A model generated the notes under the pieces. It was not told the origin of the DNA. It made no database searches and saw nothing but the letters and a program-made list of their open reading frames with translations. 64,000 nt of DNA from Castor canadensis (Eukaryota; Chordata; Mammalia; Rodentia; Castoridae): positions 127,938,906-128,002,905 of the forward strand of contig NC_133391.1 of assembly GCF_047511655.1 (NCBI RefSeq), given 5' to 3'. A program made the translations under genes and the position numbers. Positions 53,006-64,000 of the stretch are shown one piece after another. Positions within the stretch are counted from its first letter, which is position 1, and each line of letters opens with the position of its first letter.

Positions 53006-55586
53006 TGAACCCTGTAACATACGCATTTTCAACATAGAAATTTTATTTTGCCCTTTTTACAAAACTCATGGAAATTTTCAAACCCTTGTATAATTAGAAT
53101 AATGTAATGAGCTGCATGTTCCCATCACCCAGCTGCACAAATAGTCTTGTTTTATATGTGAATATTTCAGTATGTCTCTAAGAGATAAGGGCTTAAAAAT
53201 ACAATATCAATTATTCAACCAAGATGGAAAAGTAAAAAAAAATAAGACAATTAGGTTATGACTAAAAGGGCAGCAGTGTCAAAATTCTTGGTTAATAAGA
53301 TTATATGTAGTCTATTTAACAAATTGCATAAACAGTCACAAGAGAAGACTGTAAACAATGGAAATCTAGCGGTGCTTATCTCATAAATATCAGTGCATTA
53401 TAGGCAACATGTCAGTTTTGTTTTAATAACTTTGGTGTTTCTTTATTCTCAGTGTTTATGTCTACCTAGTCTGCATTACTTTTATAAGACTGTTGTGCAA
53501 ATTTGGGGTTAGTACAGGGAAAAGGTTTGAATTGGGTATATAAAAGTCAGCAGTTTGTTATATTCTTGTAAGGTCCCATGTTATGATATATTCAATATAC
53601 TCTCTTTCAGCTGTAAAGCTTTCCCAGAGGTAGAATAAAAGTGAGATAATATTAGACATATGTGTTCTTAAATTAATTAAACAGAGCTAATCCATTTATT
53701 CTTAGGAATTCAAGAGCATCATTTTTATGCTCTTAAAAGATGATACCTTTCAAAGAAAAATGCAAATCCCAGTCTTTGAATAATTTATTCCTATTGCAGT
53801 TATTATGAGGGTGTAACAGAGAATGTAGGGAAGAGCAAGAACCTTCATTTGACTGAAAGACTTGTTTATCAGGAATCAGTGTGAGAGGCAAAAGTAAGGG
53901 ATAAAAGGAGTCAAGTTAATGTACCCCAAGGTCAGGAATTCCAGTTTGGTTAAGACTCCATTACAGATTGCCAGAGGGTTCTGAAAAGAGAAAAGATCTG
54001 GTCAAGGGTGCTGAATCACTGGGTGATTCAGATTGCTATCTTGTCACAGTGTTAATGGAAGGAAACTAGGGGTATAAATGGAGAAATTGATCCCTTGGTC
54101 CAGCACAAAGCCCTAGACAAGTTGTGCCTAAATAGAGGGAATAGAATGAGAGGGGCCAAAAAAGTGAAAGAAAGGTGAAGGGGTGGTGTGGTCTGGATGT
54201 AATGGAAGGATAACAGGCCAGGGTTTGAAGCCTGTAACACAGGTGGATTGTAGGGGCCAAAATTGGTCATAGGGAAACTGGGCCAGAGGAATGTTTTGGT
54301 TGAGATTTTGGACATTCCTTTATTTCTCTTCCTGGTGAATCATCAAGTACACAAATTACATGCTCATTTGTAGAATTTGAGACTTTAAAGCAAGGTGGCC
54401 TCTTCTGGGAAATTTTTTTATGATGTTGACCTCATCATAAAGTATAGAAATTGTTGAGATGCTTCAGCCACCAGATGGTTAAAACTCATAATGGTGGATA
54501 AAGTCAGAATAATTAGAATTTCTCCCCTATCTATTCTGTCCCAATGAGCCAGAAAGAAAATGCATGCTATTTGAGTTTCCTGTATAGCATTGTGTAGGAA
54601 GACAATGTCTTCTGTGTTTACCTAGAAAGACATTCGTAAATATTTGCCTTGATCATTTTTATGGGGCAGTCTTTGTTTTAATCTTTTGTTAACTGCTATT
54701 TCTGTTTGTGAATGCTGAGCTATTGTTTGAAATGGCCATCTCTGGAGGGCCTGCATTGAGGCATACTAAACTAAATTATATTTTATCCAGAAGAACAATG
54801 GAGGGAACTGTTAAGTGTTTCCAAATTGTTGCTTTAACTAAGGTAAAAAGTGGTTGGAATCAAGAATCTGTAGAAGGTTCACTCGTCAGGATTTGCTGAT
54901 AGATTTGATGTTAGGGTGCGAGAAGAAGAAGCTCTGTCTCATCTTCACAGGTACCACATGCCTAGAGGACTGGCCAGAGTTCCCCCATCTGCCCATTGCC
55001 ACATTTAAATCAAACTGTTATTTTTCACTTCTATGAAAAAATGAAACAAAACTCTCCTTTTCCAACATCTCACTTTTGGGCTTTATTCCCTGTGCATTTC
55101 TTAATCCTCTTTGTCATTCCTACACATGTGTGGACATTTCTACCTCCCCACACCTGCTACTGCTTCAGGAGACTTCAGAGTCCTCAAATGTCCTTGTCTG
55201 ACCTGGTTGTGAGAACCTCTGTAGCACAGTAACCACCTGCTGTTATGCCTATCTCTGGACCTTATCACCTGGACATGTGCCAGGAACATACAGTTAGCCC
55301 TAATGTCCTATCTTTAAGCCATAGCCTGCGGCTTTTCAGCTCTTAGACCTCTCTTCCTGTCTTCACTGTTACAATGACCTTTTTCCCTTGGTTGCTTCAT
55401 CTTTACTTACTCACTTCCATAGCTACCTGACAAATCTTTGACTCCAAATTAATCCTATGATCATCCTCTGCATGGATTCTGGGCAGCTGAACATCCTGTG
55501 GAAAAACAGATAGAAAAGGTGAATCCATTAATCACAGCTTCCTATCTCTACTAAACTCTGACCAACATTACTTAATCCTTTCACTC

Positions 55587-55828
55587 AGTGACTCTAAACC
55601 TTGACTGCATAATAGAATCATTCAGGAGCTTTTAAAAGTCCTATTGCCCAAGCTGGACATGGTGGCATACACCTGGAATCCCAGCATTCTGTCTAAAAAC
55701 AAACAAATCCCCAAAATCCTACTGCCCAGGCCACTTGAATCTAAAATTGTGGAATAGGACATAAATATTAATATTTCTTCATGTTCTCTAGGTGATTCCA
55801 ATGTACAGCTAAGATTGAGAACCACTGT
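55587..55828 (+). mobile_element. MER5-type hAT DNA transposon remnant, split by a B1
   Basis: Left end CAGTGACTCTAAACCTTGAC and right end TAAGATTGAGAACCACTG form imperfect inverted termini (CAGTG.../...CACTG), with CATTCAGGAGCTTTTAAAAG and AGGTGATTCCAATGTACAGC between. This is the order of MER5 non-autonomous elements. A B1 piece lies at ~55,650-55,705. Confidence 0.82.
55650..55705 (+). repeat. Partial B1 inserted in MER5
   Basis: AAGCTGGACATGGTGGCATA...GGAATCCCAGCATTC, then an A-rich tail. The MER5 sequence CCTATTGCCCA / CCTACTGCCCA repeats on both sides. Confidence 0.85.
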
Positions 55829-55904
55829 TTTATATTTGCCCTTAAAGCATTTTCATTTCCCTTAAAAGTGATCCTATTCTTTCACTACTCCTAAAAGCTC
55901 CCTA

Positions 55905-56020
55905 ACAGCTAGACATAGGGGCACCAGCCTGTAATCCCAGCACTCAGGAGGCTGAAACAAGAGGATCACATGTTCAAGGCTGGCCTGGGCTACCTAGTGA
56001 ACTGTGTCTCAAAAAAAAGA
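55905..56020 (+). repeat. B1-like SINE
   Basis: AGCTAGACATAGGGGCACCA...CCCAGCACTCAGGAGGCTGA...GTGTCTCAAAAAAAA. Confidence 0.92.
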
Positions 56021-57884
56021 GCCCCACCTCCCTAACTTCATTTTGTAATCCTCAGCAATTGACACCACCTTCTACTTTGCTAGAAAACATGAAGCTTTTG
56101 TTGGCAAATCCCCTTTAATTATTTTTGTCCCCATTTAGTTAATTGTACATTTAATTGAGGCCTCACTTGTGTCTGGCACTGTGCCAGGCATGGAGCATAG
56201 AGTGGTGAATAGGACACATAAGAGTCCATGCCTTCCTGGTGCTTGCAGTCTACTGCTGCATATGGGGGGTTCATTAGACAACCACAGCACGTGGTAAATA
56301 CCGTGGATGCTGTAGGAAAGGCCCTACTTCAGACATGGGCCTTGGGAAAGGATTCCTGTCCCTTACTACACACCTGTGTCACGTACTTCTTTTCCTTTTC
56401 CCTTGTGGGGTGTGGGCGTGGGGTGGGGAGAGGGAGATGCCACCGCTGTCCTAGATGAGGAAAACATCACTTTATTGGGCTTATTTCCATCCTTTCCCAT
56501 GTTCTCAACATTCACAGGTTGTTCCTCCTTATTTCTGTTTATTGTTTCTCCCCTCACTATAAAGATACTTACCACCTTAAGACTGATAAAGTTGATTATA
56601 CATGTCCTTCCTCTTTTCTAGCCTTCACAACTATACGTTTTCTAAGAGGCCTATTCAAGGCTTTTTGTCACTTATTTTTTCTTTTGGCTTTGGCCTCATC
56701 ACTCAGCCTTGTTTCCTTTCCCCTACTAAAGTCACAGGGGCTTCCAGGTTGGCTTAGTTCAGTGGACACCAATGAACTCTGTCACACTTGTCCCTTCTGA
56801 TGCATCTGACTGTCTTCTTCAGAATGTTTTCCACTTCTGTTTCTGTGATTCTGTACGTGCTCAGTTCTCTTTGTATCTTTTTGATTCTTCTGTTTTCATC
56901 TTCGTGAGATTCTTTCCCTCAGTCACTCCTTACATCTTGGTATTTGCCAAGGGTCTGTCCTTAGCCCACTGTTTTTCTTATTCATCCATTACTATGGTTT
57001 TAATTGCCATCTAGATGTGAATGTTTTCAAAAGATGTATCTTGATCTTCATCCCAAAGGCCTGCTGAACATCTCCACCTGAATGTTCCATAGGTTTGTCA
57101 CACTGGGATTTACTAATCCTCCGCTCTTTAACCTGTTCCTCTCTCTGTATTCCTGATCTCATCTGATAGCTGCACCATGAACATAGTCACTCAAACCAAA
57201 CCAGAAACTTCAATCATGCTTTCCTGTTCTTACTTAATGAATCATTGAGCCCTTTTGTGTTGTTTCGTAGATATTCTCAACCTTGTATCCACCAACACTA
57301 TACATCCATCATCAGCAAACTAATTGGACATTTGCTCATCGTGCTGATTGCAGTTAAGTCCTCATTGCCTTCCCTGCCTGTAGGCTCACCCTTTCACATT
57401 CATTCTTCTTTGAACTGATTTGTTTATAGGGAAGGCACACATACCCTGCACTGATGGTGTTATTCTATGTTTGGGTTTTTCAGCATGGTTAGACTCTGGC
57501 TAACTGCCTGGTTGAGCTCTTTTATATATTGGGTTTCTACATAATAATTTTACCTCTGAAAACTCCACATTGTCCCTGCAACATCCTTTTCATTTGTACT
57601 CCTTCCTCAATGAGTTTGCCTATTCCACGTCCCCAAAGTACCCAATTTCTACCGTTAAGAAGTAGTTCAGATCTCATATCTGCCATGAAGCCTTCTTAAT
57701 ATTCATTAACTCACCGATATTTGTAGGACACCTGCCTTGTCCCATGCAGCATGCAACATTCTTGAGAAGGGTAAGATGTGAACACACCTGAGGGTATTAG
57801 AGCAGTCTCAAACGGTCTGTGGTAGTGGACCAATTGGGGTTTTTATTTATTTGTGTTTATCATGGACCAATAAATGGTCCTATT

Positions 57885-58270
57885 AGATGATGTAACAATA
57901 TGTACTGAAAGCTTTTGTATAATGGGGGGTGGAAGAGAAGGAGTAATGGAGATTAACAGAGGGTGTTGAACTGACCCAATTTAAGTATGTTCACAGCTGG
58001 GATACATGGAGAAAGTCCTTAGAACATTGACTTTGGAATTAAAGACAGGATTGTGAAATAGGTACAGTGTCGGGGAGGCTACTTGTGGGAGGGTGAATGG
58101 AGGAGATAAAGGTAAGGGAATATGGTTGATGGGCTTCATATACATATGTGATGAAACCTTTGTATTTTTTAAGTGGGGTGGGGAGGTTGCCAGAGGGAAA
58201 TAGTGGGGGCAATCTAACTAATGTACAATGTAAACTAATGTACAATGAATATATGCAAAAAGAATGAAAA
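57885..58270 (+). mobile_element. Older L1 3' end with target-site duplication
   Basis: G-rich 3' UTR-like sequence (AATGGGGGGTGGAAGAGAAG; AAGTGGGGTGGGGAGGTTGC) and an A-rich end. AAATGGTCCTATT is exactly duplicated at 57,872-57,884 and 58,271-58,283. CTAATGTACAATG occurs twice in tandem near the tail. Confidence 0.8.
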
Positions 58271-58867
58271 AAATGGTCCTATTGAACATGATGAATATGC
58301 AGGTTACATCACAGAAATGAAAATGATGAGTGTGCAGGTGATTCACCACACAAATTCAACAACAGCCAAACTGGTCTGTACCCTGTTCAACAAGTATTAC
58401 ATACTCTTATGTCATTGCAATGTCAAATTTCTCTGACATTTCTGTAATTTCTAATGGATTACATTTGATTTCTGGACCTGACTTGTGAATAAACCATCCA
58501 CATCAAACCCACAGGACACTTTTGAAAAGTAGTAGAGACTTTACTTTAACAGGTGCCATGGCAGAAGAAGAGTCTACATCAGAGGCTCAAGGAGACTAAA
58601 CGGTTTGGCTGAACGGTTCAGCCAAGGGAAACTGAAAACTTGCTAGGGGGCAGAATCTTAAAAAGTAAGCTGTGCTTATGCACCAGATGAACAAGGCTTT
58701 TTAGTCAGGAGGGGAGAGTGGAGCATAGAGAGGAAAGGTGGAGCCATTTGGGACTAAGACCAAAGACAGCAGAAGCATGGTAGAGGGAGATGGTTACAAG
58801 GCAAGAGATGAGGGTAGAGAGTCAGGTGGAGCTGAGGTCATTCATTTAGTAAATCCCCCTTTTTTCT

Positions 58868-58953
58868 TTTTTTTTTGGTGGGACTGGGGTTTGAACTCAG
58901 GACTTTGTACTTGTGAAGCAAGCACTACCACTTGAGCCACACCTCCAATCAAC
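58868..58953 (-). repeat. ID-like SINE (minus strand)
   Basis: GGTGGGACTGGGGTTTGAAC...CACTTGAGCCACACCTCCAA. Confidence 0.9.
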
Positions 58954-59667
58954 ATTCAGAAAATACTTTTGAGAATCAGCTATGTTCAAGATCCTTCCTG
59001 GGCACTGAGATTAGAAGTCTAGCAGAGATGGCTTTTGTTGGACTTCTTTTTTTTTTTGTAGGTAGTAAAAAGTGACACAGAATGATCGACTTAATCCTTG
59101 GCAAGATATCTCTGGTGGCATTGTGGAAAATGAATGACTGCCAAGTCAGGAAAACTAGGTGAGAGGTCATGGCAGCAATCAAGATGGAGATGATAGGGTG
59201 AGGAAGTAGCAGTCAGGGACTAGAGGAGGAATTGGAGTGAGGGAAACAGACAGGGAATTTTAGGAGTAATAACATTCAGTTGGTCTGAACTACCTAGTCT
59301 TCAAGGATCAATGGAGTTTAGGGGCTGCTTACAGTTTCTGACTTGTGATGAGTTAGTGGTCCCATTCATTGGAGAGTGCATAATAGAAGGGGAAGGGATT
59401 GTGGACATGAGAAGTGGAGTCTGAAGCTGTTACACCAGTTAGGTGCCTCTTTTCTGTACCCCTGTAGTGCTTTGTGCTAACCTTTGTCGTACTATTCATG
59501 GGTTTTGGTATTTAGGAGCTTCTTGAAAATCTGTAACTATTTTTCCAAACACTTGTCACAAGGCCTACCACATGGAAAAGACCTGACAAATTTATTTTTA
59601 TTTTTTTTAGACATTGTCATCATGTCATCAATAACAAATGGTTCTTTAACTAAACAGAAAGATAGTG

Positions 59668-60130
59668 TATTAGTTTTTTATTGCCCCACAAACTTAGTGA
59701 ATTAAAACAACACAAATTTATTAACTATGTATGAGAAGTCCAGGTTGGCATAGCTGATTTCTCTGCTCTGTTTCACGAGACCCAAATCAAGGTGTTGGCT
59801 TGATTGGGTTCTGGGAGAAAATTGTTTCCAAACTCATTCAGGTTGTAGACAGAATACATCTTCTTTTGGTTGCAGGGCTGAGATGCTTGTTTCCTGTCAA
59901 ATAAGGGCCACCCTTAGCTCCTAGAGGCCTTTCTCCAGCCCTTGAATGTGGGTCCCTACATGTCAGAGCTCACAATGGTAGATGGAATTCTCATTCTTCA
60001 AATCTCTTTGCCTTCTTCTTCCACTAGAGGCAGTCTCTGTTTTTAAGAACTCATGCGATTGCATTAAGCCCACCAGGACAATCTAGGATAATCTCTACTT
60101 TCAAATCTATAAATTTAGTTACATTGATAG
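59668..60130 (+). repeat. Ancient interspersed repeat, same family as 38,860-39,225
   Basis: TGTATTAGTTTTTTATTGCC, AATTAAAACAACACAAATTT, CCACCAGGACAATCTAGGAT and CCATTTTGCCATGTAACATA. Family not named. Confidence 0.6.
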
Positions 60131-60869
60131 AGTCCATTTTGCCATGTAACATAGTCACAGATGATATCGTGGGCATATTTGGGGGGGCATTATTTTGTCT
60201 ATTATAATAATAATTTAGTCATGGAGGGATTGTGATCATACTTATAAACACATATATATTCTAGCATCAGTTATTCATGGAAGCACAGGATACTGGATTT
60301 TCCCCATTATCAGAAAGAAAGAGCAGAGGCAGATCAATAGCGCTTCAACTATTCTTTCTTCTAACCATCCCTGCACTTATCCATTCCATTCATTTTTCTG
60401 TCTCATCCATTCAGCTAGTCATTCATTCATTCATAGACATCTGAGTACCTGCTTTAAGAGTCTATGCTAGTTTGAGTAATGAGGAAGAGAATGAGCTACA
60501 AAGATAAGTAATACCTGATTTCTGTCAGCCATTTTCAGCTTATTGAAGTCTACATCATGCAAGCTGTCTAGTGATGAGTTTGGCTTGTGTCGATGATATT
60601 TTCTTCTCTGCTTAGTGAATAATCTGCTTTTAGTGTCCTGTAGCTTCAAACCCTGTACCAAGTGCTCAGTTAATGTTTGTAATTATAGTTATTATTGGTT
60701 AGTTCATTTCCTTCTATGTGTCCATAAAATTGGGGAACCACTAATAAAAGTATATTATTGTTTTAATTTTTAACTTTATTTGAATAAGTAACCAATGTTA
60801 TCAAATTAAATTTGCACTTGTCACATTAATAAGTAACATTTGGCGGTTTTTTGTATGCAATATGTTTTA

Positions 60870-61440
60870 GAGCCATTTGTTTTTTCCTTTTCTATAAATG
60901 GTCTGTTCATATCTTTTGTCCATTTCTCTATTGAGTTTTTGCATTTTTCTTTTTAAATCGTTGGTAGCTTTTCTTTCTTTCTTTCTTTTTATTCTTGCAG
61001 TACTGGAGATTGAACTCAGGCCTCACTTGCCAGGCTGGTGCTCTCCCACTTGAGCTATTCTGCCAGCCCTTTTAGTATTGGTTATTTTTGAGATAAGGTT
61101 TCATTTTACGCCTGGGCAGTCCTCAACTACAATCCTCCTATTTGTACTTCTCTATAAGTAGCTGGAATGACAGGCATGAACCACCAAACCCCAACCATTG
61201 ATTGAGATGGAGTCTTGAAAACTTTTTGCCTCAGCTGGCCTTGAACAGCAATTCTCTTACCCTCCACTCCCAAGCAGATAGGATTACAGACTTGAACCAC
61301 CACACCTGACTCTGAGGTTTTTAATGTGCACCAACTTTTAATTTTAGGTGTTCATATTTTGTTAATTTTTTATGACTTTTATGTCTTATGTCAGGGTTGG
61401 AAAGGTCTTCCTCATCCCAACATTATAAAATAATTGTAAA
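60870..61440 (-). mobile_element. Ancient L1 fragment (minus), interrupted by SINEs
   Basis: CTGTTCATATCTTTTGTCCA...TTCTCTATTGAGTTTTTGCA and GGTTGGAAAGGTCTTCCTCA are complements of the late ORF2 region in old L1. Split by the SINE block at 60,985-61,315. Confidence 0.6.
60985..61315 (-). repeat. ID plus two B1-like SINE units (minus strand)
   Basis: GCAGTACTGGAGATTGAACT...CCAGCCC, then GAACCACCAAACCCC and a second B1 ending TGAACCACCACACCTGAC. Confidence 0.88.
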
Positions 61441-61740
61441 ACTCAGGTTTCACTAAGTTTTTAAAAAAGCTTTGTTTTGAAATAATAACAGATTACAGAA
61501 AGTTGCAGTGTCAGTACAGAGTAATCTTATAACCCTTCACTCAGTTTTCCCCTAACACCAGGTATTTTTACAATTTCACTTTTTTACACTTAAAATTTTG
61601 ATTAATTTGAGATTTATTTTCAGAAGAGATATAGACTTCAGTTTACTTTAAGTAGTTGTATTTCCCCAATAATTTTAAGTGCATGGGAATAAATCATGTA
61701 CTAAATTTCTGCATGTGATATTTAAAGTATCACAGTTGGA

Positions 61741-62196
61741 CCACCAACAACAGGTGTTGGCGAGGATGCGGGGGGAAAAGGAACCCTCTTACACTGTTGG
61801 TGGGAATGTAAACTAGTACAACCACTCTGGAAAAAAACTTGGAGGCTACTTAAAAATCTAAACATTGATCTACCATATGATCCAGCAATCCCACTCTTGG
61901 GGATATACCCAAAAGAATGTGACACAGGTTACTCCAGAGGCACCTGCACACCCATGTTTATTGCAGCACTATTCACAATAGCCAAGTTATGGAAACAGCC
62001 AAGATGCCCCACTACTGATGAATGGATCAAGAAAATGTGGTATCTATACACAATGGAATTTTATGCAGCCGTGAAGAAGAACGAAATGTTATCATTCGCC
62101 GGTGAATGGATGGAATTGGAGAACATCATTCTGAGTGAGGTTAGCCTGGCCCAAAAGACCAAAAATCATATGTTCTCCCTCATATGTGGACATTAG
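61741..62196 (+). pseudogene. L1 ORF2 C-terminal fragment
   Basis: An open frame from 61,897 ([20 protein letters not shown]...) to MFSLICGH and stop. It is the same C-terminal region as on the minus strand at 41,705-42,064, with few differences. It carries no endonuclease or reverse transcriptase and cannot be functional alone. Confidence 0.95.
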
Positions 62197-62573
62197 ATCA
62201 AGGACAAACACAACAAGGGGACTGGACTTTGATCACAAGATAAAAGCGAGAGCACACAAGGGAGGGGTGAGAATAGGTAAGACACCTAAAAAATTAGATA
62301 GCATTTGTTGCCCTCAGCGCAGAGAAACTAAAGCAGATACTTTAAAGCAACTGAGGCCAATAGGAGAAGGAGACCAGGATCTAGAGAAAAGGGTAGATCA
62401 AGAAGAATTAACCTAGAAGGTAACACACATGCACAGGAAATCAACGTGAGTCAACTCCTTGTATGGCTATCCTTATCTTAACTAGCAAAAACCCTTGTTC
62501 CTTCCTATTATTGCTTATACTCTCTCTACAACAAATTTAGAGATAAGGGCAAAATAGTTTCTGCAGGGTATTG

Positions 62574-62634
62574 AGGGGGTGGGGGTGAGAGGGAGGGGTG
62601 GGGGGTAAAGGAGGGGGTGGGGAAGGGGGAGAAA
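62574..62634 (+). repeat. G-rich tract of L1 3' UTR
   Basis: Repeated runs of 3-6 G (GGGGGTGGGGGTGAGAGGGA...) in the L1 sense strand; potential G-quadruplex. Confidence 0.9.
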
Positions 62635-62688
62635 TGACCCAAACATTGTATGCACATATGAATTAAAAAAATAAAGTATCACAGTTGG

Positions 62689-62815
62689 GCTGGGCATGGT
62701 AGCACACACTTATAATCCCAGCACTCAGGAGGCAAAGGCAAGAGGATCTCAAGTTCCATGCCAGCCAGGGCTACATAGCAAGACCCTGTCTCAAAAACCA
62801 AATCAAACCAACAAT
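62689..62815 (+). repeat. B1-like SINE abutting the L1 target duplication
   Basis: GCTGGGCATGGTAGCACACA...CCCAGCACTCAGGAGGCAAA...GACCCTGTCTCAAAAACC. Starts directly after the second TSD copy. Confidence 0.93.
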
Positions 62816-63084
62816 GAGAAACCAAACAAACCAAAGTAAAGCAAAAATAGGAATACAGTATGCCATAGCACTATTAATATGTTTTTTCCAAGAGTTACAT
62901 GTTTGGATATCCAGTGCTGGCCTTGTTTCAAAATTCTATCATGGTGTAATTTGCCTGTTTTTTCTAGAATTGATTTTGTGGTGTTGTAGATTGTTCAGGT
63001 GAATAAACATTTATTCCTTGCTTCCAGAAGTTCATTTTAGCTTATTGATCCCAATCTATTAAGGAAAAGCCTTTAAACTATGTA

Positions 63085-63210
63085 GGGCTTAAGGTTAACT
63101 ATGCAATTAATCCTCACAAGACCCTGCCAAGAGATGTATATTATCCCTATTCTGTACATAGAGAGTAGAAACACAGAAAGATTCAAGTTGCCTCGATCTC
63201 AGATTAAGGA
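63085..63210 (-). repeat. Probable MIR remnant (minus)
   Basis: TTAATCCTCACAAGACCCTG...TATTATCCCTATTCTGTACA...AGATTCAAGTTGCCTCGATC. Confidence 0.55.
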
Positions 63211-64000
63211 GCAATTTGGTAGAGCTCAGAGTCAAATTCTGGTCTTGTGACTCATACTATCCCTTTTCAGGACATGCTTCAAGTCTGCCCAAGATGTCTT
63301 TTCACTCCATTGACCTTAGATAACAACTACCATAACTGTGGGCTACTAAGTAACTTCAATCTTCCATCTCTGCATTAGCAAACCCAAAAGTTTACACCGT
63401 TTTGATTTAATTTTATTTTAAATACTTTATTATGTATATTTAAGATTTACAACAGGATGTCCATTTTAAATTCTTACTTTTCAAAGAAGGGTAAGTAAAG
63501 ACAGATGACTTCACTCTAAGTGATGCTAAAGGAAAAATAAAATGCTCACCTGTTTAGTTATCTGAATTTAGGGATACATTTAGATCATTCTTAAAATCTT
63601 TCTCAGCTGTATACTTCTTGATTATATATTTTTTTATCTTCTTTGTGTTTTTTCCCATAGTTTTATGTTGCCATACAGGAGAGAGGGAACAAAAGTATTT
63701 AAAGAATGTCGAATCTTTTCATGTGGTTTATTTAGAGGGAAAACATGCTAGAAATTCACTAATCTACTTAAAATCACATTTGTTAGGGAAGTCATTGTAT
63801 AATGTATTATTGTGTGCTATAATACTAGCCTTGATCTTAGTTCATCTCATTACCTTGCTAGCTAGCATATGTTTAAAAGCACCACTTAAAATTCTGTATG
63901 TGCTTTGGGTTTAAGACCATCAGTTCACAATTGCTGTAGAGTCCTCTTACAGTTTTTTGTCTGTTATCTGCAGTGTAATTCGTATGCTATTTTTCATGGG

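Larger units (their letters stand above)
61740..62672 (+). mobile_element. Young-looking 5'-truncated L1 with 16-bp target-site duplication
   Basis: Begins in late ORF2 (ACCACCAACAACAGGTGTTG), continues through the ORF2 stop at 62,194-62,196 and the 3' UTR with a G-rich tract, to an A-rich tail at 62,661-62,672. AAAGTATCACAGTTGG is exactly repeated at 61,724-61,739 and 62,673-62,688. The first copy is preceded by TTT, giving TTT/AAA, the usual L1 endonuclease nick. Confidence 0.97.
35693..64000 (+). other. ELOVL7: Inferred ELOVL7 first intron (continues past the window)
   Basis: No exon of the elongase was found on the + strand in 28 kb: no match to its start or to its HxxHH active-site region. 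Apart from the repeats listed separately, the stretches 36.6-38.49, 40.25-41.13, 44.74-45.25, 50.17-52.5, 53.0-55.58, 56.02-57.87, 58.96-59.66 and 63.25-64.0 kb hold nothing I recognise beyond old repeat debris. Confidence 0.45.

Noticed and set aside
63618..63914. 98-codon hydrophobic frame near the window end
   Set aside because: AT-rich, Leu/Ile/Phe-rich translation typical of intron noise; no recognised family or splice context.
36000..64000. ELOVL7 coding exons
   Set aside because: Looked for the protein start and the HxxHH region on the + strand; no match was found. The coding exons probably lie past the end of the window.

Overview
The window is mammalian nuclear DNA: AT-rich, intron-dominated and dense in retrotransposons. 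The SINEs point to a rodent. They are 7SL-derived B1-like units, tRNA-derived ID-like units (with the GAGTGGCTCAAG...TGAGTTCAA core) and head-to-tail B1-ID dimers. The dimer style, together with an L1 3' end that begins near CATATGTGCATACAA, fits a castorimorph such as a beaver best. That species guess is inference from remembered repeat style, not a database result.

Bases 1-17,896 hold the 3' part of ERCC8 (CSA, the WD40 substrate receptor of the CRL4 ligase in transcription-coupled repair) on the + strand. Seven coding exons with consensus splice sites join into 710 nt. They encode the equivalent of human residues 161-396 in one open frame, ending in the expected acidic C-terminus and a TGA at 17,894. 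The upstream exons lie outside the window. The introns carry SINEs, an older L1 3' end with an ID element inserted in it, MIR remnants, microsatellites and a GC-rich 280-bp block that may be a retrocopy fragment.

Bases 17,897-35,334 are intergenic. They contain SINEs, three old MaLR-type LTRs, fragmented ancient L1, a 143-bp uninterrupted purine run, a diverged ~100-bp direct duplication, a 26-bp perfect palindrome, and a roughly 2.6-kb stretch (20.4-23.05 kb) with almost no recognisable repeats.

A strong CpG island at about 35.33-36.16 kb has a good splice donor at 35,693 on the + strand. In human 5q12.1 the gene that follows ERCC8 in the same orientation is ELOVL7, so the best reading is the ELOVL7 promoter and non-coding exon 1. 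The remaining 28 kb would then be its first intron. No ELOVL7 coding exon was found, so the assignment rests on synteny. This segment holds a 3.6-kb 5'-truncated L1 (ORF2 with RT motif, broken by frameshifts), several short L1 3' ends with exact target-site duplications, many SINEs, an MER5-type DNA transposon split by a B1, and MIR/old repeats.

No new gene system was found. The most useful observations are molecular scars: L1 copies with exact target-site duplications (10-16 bp), a candidate L1 3' transduction, an L1 inserted at the edge of a B1, G-rich L1 3' UTRs, and a few unexplained motifs that can be checked.
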